DNA of 64,000 bases, taken from NCBI RefSeq assembly GCF_007988965.1, contig NZ_BJVD01000001.1, positions 744,001 to 808,000 on the forward strand, in the 5' to 3' direction. Below the pieces are notes generated by a model. That model saw only the letters and a list, made by a program, of their open reading frames with translations. It did no database searches and was not told the DNA's origin. Below, in pieces: positions 1-9,025 of this stretch (position 1 is the first letter of the stretch; each line of letters opens with the position of its first letter). The translations under genes and the position numbers were made by a program. This DNA is from Rummeliibacillus stabekisii. GTDB taxonomy: Bacteria; Bacillota; Bacilli; Bacillales_A; Planococcaceae.

Positions 1-220
1 AAAACTTTGTATGATGGCGCATTTCATTAATACTTGCGCCACTTAAAAGTTTTTTTTCATGGTACTCTATTAAATCCTCTTTCTTCTTTAAAAGTGTATA
101 TAATTTTGTAGCTATATCTTCAAATGACTTCTGCGCATCTTTAAAGGCAATTTCTGTTTGGTTTTTTTCTTGCTGTTTTACTGTCATTACTTTATCAAAA
201 CGATATTGATAAGCTTGCAT
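1..220 (-). CDS. fliJ: FliJ, flagellar export chaperone (partial, N-terminal 73 residues)
   Basis: The minus-strand frame opens with ATG at 220-218, directly after the fliI stop, and runs off the left edge without a stop. Visible residues begin MQAYQYRFDKVM and continue as a charged, Lys/Glu-rich helical sequence, as expected for the FliJ coiled coil. FliJ is the soluble export-apparatus protein that works with the FliI-FliH ATPase complex at the base of the flagellar type III secretion gate. Identity rests on position after fliI and on helical character rather than a catalytic motif, and only about half of the usual ~147 residues are present. Confidence 0.85.
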   Translation of the reverse strand, partial: MQAYQYRFDKVMTVKQQEKNQTEIAFKDAQKSFEDIATKLYTLLKKKEDLIEYHEKKLLSGASINEMRHHTKF

Positions 221-1546
221 CTACCTTGCACCGCCATTCGATAGTTTCACTAATTCTCCTACACTGTCTTCCATGCTGATTTTATCCATAAACCCTTGTT
301 TTAAATAAGAGGTAATCAGAGGCTCATTGTAAATCGCTTCGTCGATTTCTCTAGAAGTACCTTTTTTATAAGCGCCAATATTGATTAAGTCTTCTGATTT
401 ATCATAAGTAAAATAAAGTTCTCTGATATGTTCTGCAGCTTTTACATGTTCTTTATCTGCAATATGATTCATTAAGCGACTTACACTTTTCAACACATTA
501 ATTGCTGGGTATTGTCCTTTATTTGCCAAAGCCCTGTCCAAAACAATGTGACCGTCTAAAATCCCTCGCACCGTATCGGCAATTGGCTCATTCATATCAT
601 CACCATCAACTAGCACGGTATAAAACGCTGTAATAGAGCCAAATTCATTAGTTCCTGTCCGTTCAAGCAATTTAGGTAGAATAGCAAAGACAGACGGCGT
701 GTAACCTTTTTGTGCAGGTGGTTCACCTGTAGCTAGTCCTATTTCCCGCTGTGCCATCGCCACTCGTGTAACAGAGTCCATCATGAGCATGACGCTCATC
801 CCCTTATTACGAAAATATTCTGCAATAGCTGTTGCGGTAAATGCGCCTTTGATACGCATCAACGCTGGCTGATCTGATGTTGCAGCAATTACAATTGACC
901 GCTTTAGTCCTTCCGGTCCTAAATCTCGCTCAATAAACTCCCTTACTTCACGACCTCGTTCTCCAATTAATGCAATAACGTTTAGATCCGCTTTTGTATT
1001 TCTTGCAATCATACCGAGCAATGTGGACTTACCTACACCAGAACCAGCAAATATGCCCACTCTCTGTCCTTTTCCAACTGTTAGCATCCCATCAATTGCT
1101 TTTACGCCTACTTCCAATGTTTCATTGATAGGTGGCCTAGTTAAAGGATTAGGGGGATCTTCTTCCGTTGGAACTGACGACAGCCCCTTCGGCAATTTTG
1201 CCCCATCTATTGGACGACCCATGGAATCTAACACCTTGCCAATCAATTCTGGCCCTACTTTTATTTCAAGTGGTGCATTTGTTCCTTCAACTAAACAGCC
1301 TATCGAAATTTCACGAAGTGACGTGTATGGCATTAATACTACAATTTCATCTTTAAACCCGACTACTTCAGCAAGAATTTCTTGATGTCCATGTTTCACA
1401 GTATTTACATGAATTTTACATACATCACCTATAGAACTTTCAGGTCCTTGTGATTCAATCATTAAGCCAACAACACGTGTAACCCTTCCAAACTTTTTAA
1501 AGGTTTGAATTCCAGATATATGTTTCATTAAATCTGCTGCTTTCAT
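221..1546 (-). CDS. fliI: FliI, flagellar type III export ATPase
   Basis: 441 residues, close to the usual ~438. It is the F1-beta-like ATPase that energises export of rod, hook and filament subunits at the cytoplasmic face of the basal body. Walker A AGSGVGKST lies at about residues 167-175 and Walker B VMLMMDS at about 252-258, with the GERGREVREF stretch near 195-204. The start is not certain: ATG at 1546 has a poor ribosome-binding site and another ATG lies at 1528, but both keep all domains. It sits between fliH and fliJ, its partners, in the fla/che operon. Confidence 0.97.
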   Translation of the reverse strand: MKAADLMKHISGIQTFKKFGRVTRVVGLMIESQGPESSIGDVCKIHVNTVKHGHQEILAEVVGFKDEIVVLMPYTSLREISIGCLVEGTNAPLEIKVGPELIGKVLDSMGRPIDGAKLPKGLSSVPTEEDPPNPLTRPPINETLEVGVKAIDGMLTVGKGQRVGIFAGSGVGKSTLLGMIARNTKADLNVIALIGERGREVREFIERDLGPEGLKRSIVIAATSDQPALMRIKGAFTATAIAEYFRNKGMSVMLMMDSVTRVAMAQREIGLATGEPPAQKGYTPSVFAILPKLLERTGTNEFGSITAFYTVLVDGDDMNEPIADTVRGILDGHIVLDRALANKGQYPAINVLKSVSRLMNHIADKEHVKAAEHIRELYFTYDKSEDLINIGAYKKGTSREIDEAIYNEPLITSYLKQGFMDKISMEDSVGELVKLSNGGAR

Positions 1547-1549
1547 GAA

Positions 1550-2347
1550 TCAATCCACACTTTCTAAGATTTCTACAAGTTTAAGTCTCAGCTCGTTTAA
1601 TTGTTGATCAATGCCTACCATAATTCTTCCGTGATTTGTTTCAATATAAGAATCTGTATTAGCAAGATCCTCATCAACAAATACCATGACAGGAACCCCT
1701 ACAGGAAACATGGCTTTTAGCTCGTCTATATGTGCAGATACCAATTCGTAATATGCTAAAGATGTATAGATTTTAATTTCTTTCATCTCTCTCGCTTCTT
1801 TTAAGCCTCTGCGTACTATATCCATATAACGTTCTTCATTTTCCTCTAGTACAGTTCCTAAAATCTTTTCTGCAGCATTAATTGCGATATTCAAGATAAC
1901 AGCTTCCTGTTCTTGTAAATATTGCTGTGCATGTGATTTTGCTTGGAGTACAGTATCATTCGCCAATTGAATAGCTTCACTCATATTAGATTCAGCTTTC
2001 AAACGGCCTTCTTCAATACCTTGCTGAAAGCCCTCTTCATATGCTTGTTGCTGCAATTCCATCTTTTCTTGTTCCCAGTTTGCTTTTGCATCTTCTATCT
2101 CTTGTTGTGCAACTAATCGAAACTGCTCAAACATCTCTCTTTCTCGCTCAATTTCTTGGCGTGCGTCATCCAGGAGACGTTCTCTTTCTTCAAATAGACT
2201 TTCAGGAGTAACTTCTATATTCTCTGTGCTTTGATGTGTAAACAAGTCTTTAATTTCAATTGTGCGGAATATTTCTTTAGAGCTTTCAGGATTGTCAAAA
2301 CGAATAATTTTAGACAATAACGTCATCTCCTCCACCACGTGCGACAA
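1550..2347 (-). CDS. fliH: FliH, flagellar export ATPase regulator
   Basis: About 265 residues. FliH dimerises, binds FliI and tethers it to the export gate and C-ring. A long Glu/Gln-rich helical middle (about residues 45-140) precedes a compact C-terminal domain resembling the V/F-ATPase stator subunit. The start is ambiguous. TTG at 2347 has an AGGAG six bases upstream, giving 265 residues; ATG at 2326 gives 258 residues and follows GGTGGAGGAG with almost no spacer. Either start overlaps the end of fliG (stop at 2310), implying translational coupling. Confidence 0.92.
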   Translation of the reverse strand: MSHVVEEMTLLSKIIRFDNPESSKEIFRTIEIKDLFTHQSTENIEVTPESLFEERERLLDDARQEIEREREMFEQFRLVAQQEIEDAKANWEQEKMELQQQAYEEGFQQGIEEGRLKAESNMSEAIQLANDTVLQAKSHAQQYLQEQEAVILNIAINAAEKILGTVLEENEERYMDIVRRGLKEAREMKEIKIYTSLAYYELVSAHIDELKAMFPVGVPVMVFVDEDLANTDSYIETNHGRIMVGIDQQLNELRLKLVEILESVD

Positions 2348-3323
2348 TTATTTCTCCTGCATCTTCTAATCGTCTAATCACTGCAACAATTCGGGACTGC
2401 GCTTCTTCCACATCTCTTAACCGCACTGGCCCCATAACATCCATTTCCTCTTTAAATGTCTCTGCCATCCGCTGTGACATATTTTTAAAGATAATTTCTT
2501 TTACTTCGTCACTTGATACTTTTAATGAAAGAAGCAAATCTTCATTTTCACAATCGCGGATAACACGTTGAATGGAACGATTATCAAGCGTAACAATATC
2601 TTCGAATACAAACATGCGCTTTTTAATCTCTTCAGCAAGCTCTGGATCCTGGATTTCTAATGCATCCAAAATGGTTTTTTCGGTTTGACGATCTACACCA
2701 TTTAAGACTTCTACTACAGCATCTACTCCACCTGTTTCCGTGTAGTCTTGCGTTACAGTTGAAGAAAGCTTCCGCTCAAGTACTGATTCAATCTCACTGA
2801 TGACTTCCGGTGAGGTAGATTCCATTGTAGCAATACGCTTGGCAATATCTGCTTGAACTTCCTGTGGCAATGATGACAGTATCACTCCCGCTTGCTGTGG
2901 TTCTAAATAAGACAGAATTAATGCAATGGTTTGAGGGTGTTCATTTTGGATAAAGTTAAATATTTGAGCCGGATCCGTTCTTCTAGCAAAATCAAATGGT
3001 CTTACTTGAAGAGAAGATGTCAATCGATTAATAATCGCTTGTGCTTGGTCATTGCCCAGTGCTTTCTCTAAAACAGTTTTCGCATAGCCTATCCCGCCTT
3101 GGGATATATAATCTTGAGCTAACGCAATATTATGAAATTCTTCTATAATCTCTTCTTTTGCTTCTGGTTCCACTTTTTTTACGCTTGAAATTTCAAGTGT
3201 CAGCCTCTCAATTTCTTCTTCATTTAAATGTTTATAAACAGCAGCCGAAACCTCTGGTCCTAAGGAAATTAACAGGAGTGCTGCTTTTTGTTTTCCAGTT
3301 AAATCTTTATCTTTCTTGTTCAC
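2310..3323 (-). CDS. fliG: FliG, flagellar motor switch protein
   Basis: 337 residues, normal for the family. FliG forms the C-ring layer that contacts the MS ring protein FliF and the stator MotA; its C-terminal domain generates torque. EHPQT, the conserved middle-domain motif, is at about residues 128-132, and the charged C-terminal torque domain occupies about 230-330. GTG start at 3323 has a GGGGGA ribosome-binding site seven bases upstream. It lies 15 bases after fliF, its structural partner. Confidence 0.97.
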   Translation of the reverse strand: MNKKDKDLTGKQKAALLLISLGPEVSAAVYKHLNEEEIERLTLEISSVKKVEPEAKEEIIEEFHNIALAQDYISQGGIGYAKTVLEKALGNDQAQAIINRLTSSLQVRPFDFARRTDPAQIFNFIQNEHPQTIALILSYLEPQQAGVILSSLPQEVQADIAKRIATMESTSPEVISEIESVLERKLSSTVTQDYTETGGVDAVVEVLNGVDRQTEKTILDALEIQDPELAEEIKKRMFVFEDIVTLDNRSIQRVIRDCENEDLLLSLKVSSDEVKEIIFKNMSQRMAETFKEEMDVMGPVRLRDVEEAQSRIVAVIRRLEDAGEIIVARGGGDDVIV

Positions 3324-3338
3324 AGCTAATTCCCCCTA

Positions 3339-4937
3339 TTAATCTTCCGTTATCCATGTTCTAAGCAATTTCGCAAATTCCTCCGGCTTGTCTTTCGCCA
3401 TTCTTTCTAACTGTTTTCGACGTAATGTCGTTTCAGTTTCTTTTTCTTCAGATATATCGTCTACATCAATTTCCTCTTCATAGTAATCGTATTCTTCTTC
3501 CTCTTCCATCTGTCTTCTAGAACGTAAAATAAAGAAGACTAAAATGCCGATTGCAGCAAGAAGGATTCCGCCAATGACATAAACCCACCATGGAATTGAA
3601 TTAGTTTGCGCTGTTGGAACAGTAGCTTTTCCATTCAATTTTTCCACAGCCACAATGACTTTTTCATTGATTTGCTGATTCGTTAATTGTCCCGCTTCAT
3701 TCTTATCGATTGATGTCCGAACAATTGAAGCTAGCATATTTTTAATGTCGTCCTGCGTTGCGGCTGGCAATGATGTTGGATCGCCTGCTTTTGGAGGTTC
3801 AACCATTACCTGAATTCCGATATCACGTATGCGATATGGGCTTTCTGTAATTTTTCTTTTGATACGATTTACTTCATAGTTGACAGTATCTTCGCTCTTT
3901 TCGTAGTCGCCGTTCCCATTGCTTGAAGATTGATAATCAGTAAAGTTATCTGTGTTGGAATCTCCTTCAGGTGTCCCGCCAGCTCCTGCACCGTCTCCTG
4001 TATAAGTCTCGTTAATTTTTTGAGCACTAATTTGGATTCCGGCCATGTTGTCCTTATCAACGGGTTCTACTAAATTTTCTTCTCTGTTTTCCTGAGTAAA
4101 GTCGATATCAGTCGTAACGCTGACAGCTGCTTTGCCAGGACCCATTAACTGGCCTAACATGGTTTGGACTTGGCGCCCTAAATCACGTTCAATCTGTTTT
4201 TTGATTGCCAATTGTTTTGTCGCACCTGTAGCAGATAAACCATCACCACTATCTGCTGTTTCAGTACCAAGATCGTAGTATTCAAAGTACTGGTTAGTAA
4301 TCACAATATTCTCAGGCTTTAAATTCGGTATACTTTTTGACGCTAGATTATAAAGTGTTTTAATTTCCGCTTCGGTAAATTGATATCCAGGTTCAGTATT
4401 TAATACAATAGATGCACTTGCCTCTTGCTGAGTATCGCTTACAAAAACACCTTTTTCTGGTAAATTAATCATCACTTTAGCATCTTTAACGCCCTTTACT
4501 TGCTTCATTAGATTTCCAAGCTCTGTTTGCATGGATGCAAGCTTAAGCATATTAAACTCATTATCTGTCATACCAAAGCCCGCATTTTGGGAGAAGAATG
4601 AATAGTCAATTTGCCCTGACTGAGGTAATCCTTGTGATGCCAAATCAACCTTTAAATCATCTACTTGATCTTTTGGCACTTCTATCGCTGTTCCACCATT
4701 AGTGACTTGAAATTTTACCCCATCAGAAGTTAATTGTTCTTTGATTTGACCGACTTCAGCAGCAGACAAATCTGAAAATAAAGGGGCATACGTTACTCTT
4801 GTAGCAAAGAAAGTAATAATTGCAGCTATCATTAGCACAGCTAAAATAGAACCGATAATTGTACCTTTTTGTACTTTTGTTCTACTTTTCCAAAACTGAC
4901 TGAAGTTAGTCTTAATTTTCGTTAATCTTTCATTCAT
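3339..4937 (-). CDS. fliF: FliF, flagellar MS-ring protein
   Basis: 532 residues, close to B. subtilis FliF (536). FliF is the membrane ring on which the basal body and export gate assemble. A first transmembrane segment lies at about residues 24-46. The periplasmic ring-building region has an acidic/Gly/Ser-rich loop near 300-350. A second transmembrane helix is at about 450-470, followed by an acidic cytoplasmic tail with EEEEE and YYEEE runs. The C-terminal end (KPEEFAKLLRTWI) matches the FliG-binding tail. ATG start with GGAGGA upstream. Confidence 0.97.
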   Translation of the reverse strand: MNERLTKIKTNFSQFWKSRTKVQKGTIIGSILAVLMIAAIITFFATRVTYAPLFSDLSAAEVGQIKEQLTSDGVKFQVTNGGTAIEVPKDQVDDLKVDLASQGLPQSGQIDYSFFSQNAGFGMTDNEFNMLKLASMQTELGNLMKQVKGVKDAKVMINLPEKGVFVSDTQQEASASIVLNTEPGYQFTEAEIKTLYNLASKSIPNLKPENIVITNQYFEYYDLGTETADSGDGLSATGATKQLAIKKQIERDLGRQVQTMLGQLMGPGKAAVSVTTDIDFTQENREENLVEPVDKDNMAGIQISAQKINETYTGDGAGAGGTPEGDSNTDNFTDYQSSSNGNGDYEKSEDTVNYEVNRIKRKITESPYRIRDIGIQVMVEPPKAGDPTSLPAATQDDIKNMLASIVRTSIDKNEAGQLTNQQINEKVIVAVEKLNGKATVPTAQTNSIPWWVYVIGGILLAAIGILVFFILRSRRQMEEEEEYDYYEEEIDVDDISEEKETETTLRRKQLERMAKDKPEEFAKLLRTWITED

Positions 4938-4994
4938 TTTAATCCTCCGGTTATAGGTAATGTTTTTGTTTTCTCTCTCTAATAAACATTCCTA

Positions 4995-5300
4995 TTAAAC
5001 TGTCATTCGCATAATCTCTTGATACGCTTCTACTACTTTATTGCGAATTTGGAGGGCGGTGTTTAGTGTGATATTTGCCTTTTGAGCAGTAATCATTACA
5101 TCATGAAGCTCTACATTTTCTCCATTGACAAGCCGATTCGTCATATTATCAGAAGCTACTTGACTATTATTCACAGCTGAGATTGCATCTTTTAAAACAG
5201 CACCAAAGTTTTCTTTCTCATTCGTTGACGTCTTTTCTATTGCTGTTTGAGACATAGCTGGCTGCACTGGCTGTGAAATAGAAACTTGAGAAATTGCCAA
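4995..5300 (-). CDS. fliE: FliE, flagellar rod/MS-ring junction protein
   Basis: 101 residues. FliE links the FliF MS ring to the proximal rod (FlgB/FlgC) and is an early export substrate. The C-terminal helix, including LHDVMITAQKANI and ending VVEAYQEIMRM, is the typical FliE signature. The start is TTG at 5300 with an AAGGA nine bases upstream; an ATG closer to that site is out of frame. It lies between flgC and fliF, the usual order. Confidence 0.94.
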   Translation of the reverse strand: MAISQVSISQPVQPAMSQTAIEKTSTNEKENFGAVLKDAISAVNNSQVASDNMTNRLVNGENVELHDVMITAQKANITLNTALQIRNKVVEAYQEIMRMTV

Positions 5301-5323
5301 TCTTTATCATCCTTCCTGGTTGA

Positions 5324-5779
5324 TTATTTTCCTATCTCTAATGCTTTTGAAAGCATAGATTTATTAGCATTAAAAACCGTTACATTTGCTTCATACGAGC
5401 GTGTGGCTGAGATTAGATTCACCATTTCTTTTAATGGATCAATATTTGGCGTTTGAACATATCCATCCTCATTTGCATCTGGGTTGGTTGGATCATATAC
5501 AAGTTTATAAGGTGTCTTTGTATCTTCATTGATACTAGCTACTTTTACACCATTGCCTACTGTTTGATCAGATCCAACAGCTTTATTAAGGAAGTTAGAA
5601 AATGAATTTCCTTTTGGAACTAAAGTAACTGTTTTTCGCGTGTAAGGAACCCATTTGCCATCAACTTGTTTTGCTCTTGTTGTATCTACATTGGCCATAT
5701 TGGATGAAATAGTATCCATTCTCAAACGCTGCGCAGTTAATGCAGATCCCGTTGTATCCATACTTTGGAATATTGACAC
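5324..5779 (-). CDS. flgC: FlgC, proximal rod protein
   Basis: 151 residues. FlgC is one of the rod proteins that cross the periplasm and cell wall between the MS ring and hook. The N-terminal helix carries the rod/hook signature (ALTAQRLRMDTISSNMAN, about residues 14-31), and the C-terminal helix contains MVNLISATRSYEANV, also typical of the flg_bbr family. GTG start at 5779 with GGGAGG nine bases upstream. It begins two bases after the flgB stop. Confidence 0.96.
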   Translation of the reverse strand: MSIFQSMDTTGSALTAQRLRMDTISSNMANVDTTRAKQVDGKWVPYTRKTVTLVPKGNSFSNFLNKAVGSDQTVGNGVKVASINEDTKTPYKLVYDPTNPDANEDGYVQTPNIDPLKEMVNLISATRSYEANVTVFNANKSMLSKALEIGK

Positions 5780-5781
5780 GA

Positions 5782-6174
5782 TTAATTGCCTCCCTTAATA
5801 ACTGTCAGAAGCGAATTTAATTTGCCATTTTCGCGTTCAATTAGTGTATTGTAAAAAATACTATTCTCTGCTAGACTCGCTTGTTCTTTATCCATATCAA
5901 CACTATTCCCATTATTTCTGTAGCTTAATTGTCTATTGTTCACTACACCTGGAGTTTGGTTTGTAGATTGGAAATCAAAATGTTTTGAGTCAGTCTTATT
6001 TGCCTGAATCGAAGAATTCTTCGCATCTTCTAGCATTTTGTGAAAACTTACATCCTTTGCTTTATAATTCGGCGTATCTACATTCGCAATGTTTTGAGCG
6101 ATTGTTTTCTGTTTTAAACTTGCATATGATAACCCATTCTCAATATTAGAGAGGGTTCCGTCGAAAATACCCAA
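5782..6174 (-). CDS. flgB: FlgB, proximal rod protein
   Basis: 130 residues with the start chosen here. It is the first gene of the fla/che operon; FlgB is the rod protein contacting FliE. The rod signature SLKQKTIAQNIANVDTPNYK is at about residues 19-38. A GTG at 6183 opens the frame, but TTG at 6174 is preferred. GAGGTG lies six bases before it, and the resulting N-terminus (GIFDGT) aligns with the family's short MxLFSGT start. The GTG itself is part of that ribosome-binding site. Confidence 0.95.
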   Translation of the reverse strand: MGIFDGTLSNIENGLSYASLKQKTIAQNIANVDTPNYKAKDVSFHKMLEDAKNSSIQANKTDSKHFDFQSTNQTPGVVNNRQLSYRNNGNSVDMDKEQASLAENSIFYNTLIERENGKLNSLLTVIKGGN

Positions 6175-6492
6175 TTCATTCACCTCAATTCGACTTTATT
6201 CGTCAAATTCAACTAATTTTCTGATGTTATAATTGTAATAAAGATGTTATAAAGTGTCTATCGAATTTATCATATTTTTAATAGGTTTAACAGACCATTT
6301 TTACTGGCAGAAAAATCTTCCCCATACAATAAACTTGATAAATGAAAGGTCTTATTACCTAAATCCTTTTTCACTATTTTAATAGTGTATATCTTTTAAT
6401 ACAGCAATTTGGGCAGAAAATATGTTTAATTGTATATAATTTTATAAATTTGCAAAGTATATATTACTATACCTTTTTTCCTAACGAAGAAT

Positions 6493-6521
6493 ATTATAAA
6501 TGTTTTTCCTTATTTTTTCAA
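6493..6521 (-). promoter_or_regulatory. SigA-type promoter of the fla/che operon
   Basis: On the minus strand, TTGAAA (6521-6516), a 17-base spacer and a perfect TATAAT (6498-6493). Transcription would start near 6486, leaving about 310 nt of leader before flgB. This is the best SigA match between codY and flgB. Confidence 0.65.
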
Positions 6522-6577
6522 TTGTCATATTCTTAATATTGCGAGCAATAAATTTATAAGACTGGTTGATAGCACAT

Positions 6578-6586
6578 ATTATACCA
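6578..6586 (-). promoter_or_regulatory. Possible extended -10 promoter upstream of flgB
   Basis: Minus-strand TGGTATAAT fits the extended -10 form (TGnTATAAT). The -35 seventeen bases upstream (TACACC) is poor. It may be a second, weaker start for the flagellar operon about 90 bases upstream of the better promoter. Confidence 0.35.
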
Positions 6587-6720
6587 TTTTAAGTTAATTT
6601 GGTGTATTTTTGCGAACTATGTATTTTAATTTGTCACATTCTGATAATCTTTTACGGTGGTTGTATCTTAATAGCGAAGAGAGAGAAGGTGTTTTGAGTA
6701 TCCGGGAAGTAGTAGGGTAA

Positions 6721-6760
6721 ATAAAAAAGCTGTTTTGTCCCCTGTTAAGGACAAAACAGC
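6721..6760 (-). terminator. Rho-independent terminator after codY
   Basis: Perfect 12-base arms GCTGTTTTGTCC (6729-6740) and GGACAAAACAGC (6749-6760). On the minus strand they are followed by TTTTTTAT. It ends the codY transcript and separates it from the flagellar operon. Confidence 0.92.
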
Positions 6761-6769
6761 AATTTCAAC

Positions 6770-7549
6770 TTATCTCATTTTGATTTCTGCTAAAGCATTT
6801 AGGAATTTGTTGTTTAGTACTTTAATATAAGTACCTTTCATACCTAAAGAACGTGACTCAATCACACCAGCTGATTCTAACTTACGCAATGCATTGACAA
6901 TCACTGAACGTGTTATACCGACACGGTCAGCAATTTTAGAAGCAACTAGTAAACCTTCAGAGCCATCTAGTTCTTCAAAGATATGCTCGATCGCCTCAAG
7001 CTCACTGTAAGACAATGAATTGATCGCCATTTGAACAACCGCTTTGCTTCTAGCTTCTTCTTCAATTTCTTCTGCTTTTTCACGTAAGATTTCCATACCT
7101 ACCACAGTTGCACCGTATTCAGCTAGGATCAAATCGTCGTCTTCAAACTTATCTTCAAGACGTGCTAAAACAAGTGTACCCAAACGTTCGCCGCCACCAT
7201 TGATTGGCACGATTGTTGTGAGACCGGATTTAAAGATTTCTTGAGCTTCTACTGGGAATGCACTGTGCTCATCCGAGACACCTAGGTTCGAAGCTGTTTC
7301 AGAGAAGTCATATAACTTACGTGTATATTCTTCTGGGAATTGACGCTCTTCTAACATTTTTTTGAAACGTTCGTTTTCAATTTGTTGTTTTACACCAATA
7401 CCCAACAATTTCCCTTTTCGGCTTACTATATATACGTTACTCTCAATAACTTCACCAAGTTCTTCTGCCATCTCTTTGAAGTTTACTTGTCTTCCTGCTG
7501 ACGCTTGCAGCATAGAGTTAATTTTTCTTGTTTTTTCTAATAAATTCAT
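6770..7549 (-). CDS. codY: CodY, GTP- and branched-chain-amino-acid-responsive global repressor
   Basis: 259 residues, identical in length to B. subtilis CodY. It represses stationary-phase and nutrient-scavenging genes when GTP and Ile/Leu/Val are plentiful. The N-terminal GAF domain spans about residues 1-155 and begins [14 protein letters not shown]. The winged helix-turn-helix is at about 200-250 ([20 protein letters not shown]). The frame is open 19 codons further upstream, but ATG at 7549 has GGAGG about ten bases ahead and matches the family start. It has its own strong promoter (7626-7654) besides being last in xerC-hslV-hslU-codY. Confidence 0.98.
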   Translation of the reverse strand: MNLLEKTRKINSMLQASAGRQVNFKEMAEELGEVIESNVYIVSRKGKLLGIGVKQQIENERFKKMLEERQFPEEYTRKLYDFSETASNLGVSDEHSAFPVEAQEIFKSGLTTIVPINGGGERLGTLVLARLEDKFEDDDLILAEYGATVVGMEILREKAEEIEEEARSKAVVQMAINSLSYSELEAIEHIFEELDGSEGLLVASKIADRVGITRSVIVNALRKLESAGVIESRSLGMKGTYIKVLNNKFLNALAEIKMR

Positions 7550-7625
7550 TACGAATGTTCCTCCTGTAATTTTTACCTCATTTTTAAAATATTCAAAAGG
7601 TTTCAAATTTTGTGCAATACATTAG

Positions 7626-7654
7626 ATTATATACTATAAAATAAATTGTGACAA
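7626..7654 (-). promoter_or_regulatory. SigA promoter for codY inside the hslU 3' end
   Basis: Minus-strand TTGTCA (7654-7649), 17-base spacer, TATAAT (7631-7626). Only one base departs from consensus. The -35 lies within the last codons of hslU. Expected start near 7619, about 70 bases before the codY ATG. Confidence 0.75.
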
Positions 7655-9025
7655 ATCTTTATTCTTGACAATTTCATTAAGTTTTTCGTCTACGTAATTT
7701 TCTGTGATTTCAATACGGGCCGGTGATATATCCGACGCTTCAAACGAAAGCTCTTCTAACAAACGTTCAAGGATTGTATGCAGACGTCTCGCTCCTATAT
7801 TGTCTGAATCTTGGTTTATATTAGTGGCAATTTCTGCAATACGATCAATTGCTCCGTCTGTGAATGAAATTTCAATTTCCTCGGTAGCAAGAAGCGCTTC
7901 ATACTGAAGAATTAACGAATGGTCTGGTTCTTTAAGAATCCGTATAAAATCTTCTTTCGTTAATTTTTCTAGCTCTACGCGAATTGGAAAACGCCCCTGC
8001 AATTCAGGTATTAAATCGGAAGGCTTTGACATATGAAAGGCTCCTGCCGCAATAAATAACATGAAATCTGTCCGTACTGGACCATATTTTGTATTCACGG
8101 TCGATCCTTCTACAATTGGTAAAATATCGCGTTGTACGCCTTCACGCGATACATTTGCGCTATTTCCTCCATTGCTTTTAGTAGCAACTTTATCAATTTC
8201 ATCAATAAAGATAATACCTGTTTGTTCTGCCCGGTGGATGGCTTCTACCGCTACCTCATCGCTGTCAATCAATTTATTGGCTTCTTCGATGGTTAAAGCT
8301 CGTCTTGCATCTTTTACTTGTAAACGGCGCTTCTTTTTCTTTTGAGGCATTAAACTTGAGAGCATATCTCCCATATTTGTACCACCCATATCAAATCCAC
8401 CTGGGATCATACCCATCATGCCTGTTTGCTGTTCAGTCACTTCTATCGTAACCCATTCGTTCTCTAATTTGCCGTTTCTTAAATCATCAGCAATTTGAGA
8501 TCTTTTCAAACGTACTTGAGTATCTTCTTCCGGCTGATCGTCAGAAGCCTCCACTTTTTGGCCAAATAATGCCTCAAATGGGTTCGGGGTATTCTGTTTC
8601 TTTTTCATGCTAGGCACAAGTAGTTTAACGATTTGATCATTTGCCAATCTTTCAGCCTGTTCTTTCACTTCTTCTTGTTTTTCTTCTTTTACAAGTCGAT
8701 TAGAGATTTCGACTAAATCTCTTACCATTGATTCAACGTCTCGTCCAACATAACCCACTTCGGTAAATTTTGTAGCCTCTACTTTTAAAAACGGCGCTTT
8801 TACCAAGCGTGCGATTCTTCTTGCGATTTCTGTTTTTCCGACACCTGTTGGTCCGATCATTAAAATATTCTTTGGAATGACTTCATTCTTCATTTCATCC
8901 GGCAATAACTGTCTACGATATCTGTTACGAAGCGCAACTGACACTGCTCTTTTGGCTTGTTCTTGACCAACAATATAACGATTCAAATAGTCCAACATTT
9001 CTCTTGGCGTTTTTTGTAATGTCAT
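7634..9025 (-). CDS. hslU: HslU/ClpY, ATPase subunit of the HslUV protease
   Basis: 463 residues. An AAA+ unfoldase that feeds substrates into the HslV peptidase (CodX/CodW in B. subtilis). Walker A GPTGVGKT is at residues 58-65, the pore motif GYVGRD at 91-96, and Walker B IIFIDEID at 271-278. The intermediate domain lies between about 110 and 245 and contains a KKKKKR run. The C-terminal tail ends DLSQFIL, resembling the HslU tail that docks into HslV. The start ATG overlaps the hslV stop in ATGA, implying coupled translation. Confidence 0.97.
   Translation of the reverse strand: MTLQKTPREMLDYLNRYIVGQEQAKRAVSVALRNRYRRQLLPDEMKNEVIPKNILMIGPTGVGKTEIARRIARLVKAPFLKVEATKFTEVGYVGRDVESMVRDLVEISNRLVKEEKQEEVKEQAERLANDQIVKLLVPSMKKKQNTPNPFEALFGQKVEASDDQPEEDTQVRLKRSQIADDLRNGKLENEWVTIEVTEQQTGMMGMIPGGFDMGGTNMGDMLSSLMPQKKKKRRLQVKDARRALTIEEANKLIDSDEVAVEAIHRAEQTGIIFIDEIDKVATKSNGGNSANVSREGVQRDILPIVEGSTVNTKYGPVRTDFMLFIAAGAFHMSKPSDLIPELQGRFPIRVELEKLTKEDFIRILKEPDHSLILQYEALLATEEIEISFTDGAIDRIAEIATNINQDSDNIGARRLHTILERLLEELSFEASDISPARIEITENYVDEKLNEIVKNKDLSQFIL

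Larger units (their letters stand above)
6175..6728 (-). other. Non-coding region and long leader upstream of flgB
   Basis: About 550 AT-rich bases without a supported gene. It contains two promoter candidates (6493-6521, 6578-6586), a short palindrome (CACTATT/AATAGTG arms, 6372-6387) and a partial CodY-like box (6215-6229, 11 of 15 positions). I could not find a well-spaced SigD promoter here, although B. subtilis has one in this operon's control region. Confidence 0.7.

Noticed and set aside
6258-6289. SigD-like elements upstream of flgB (CGATA core with TAAA further upstream on the minus strand)
   Set aside because: The -10 lacks the GCC part and the available TAAA copies are about 11 or 20 bases away instead of about 15.
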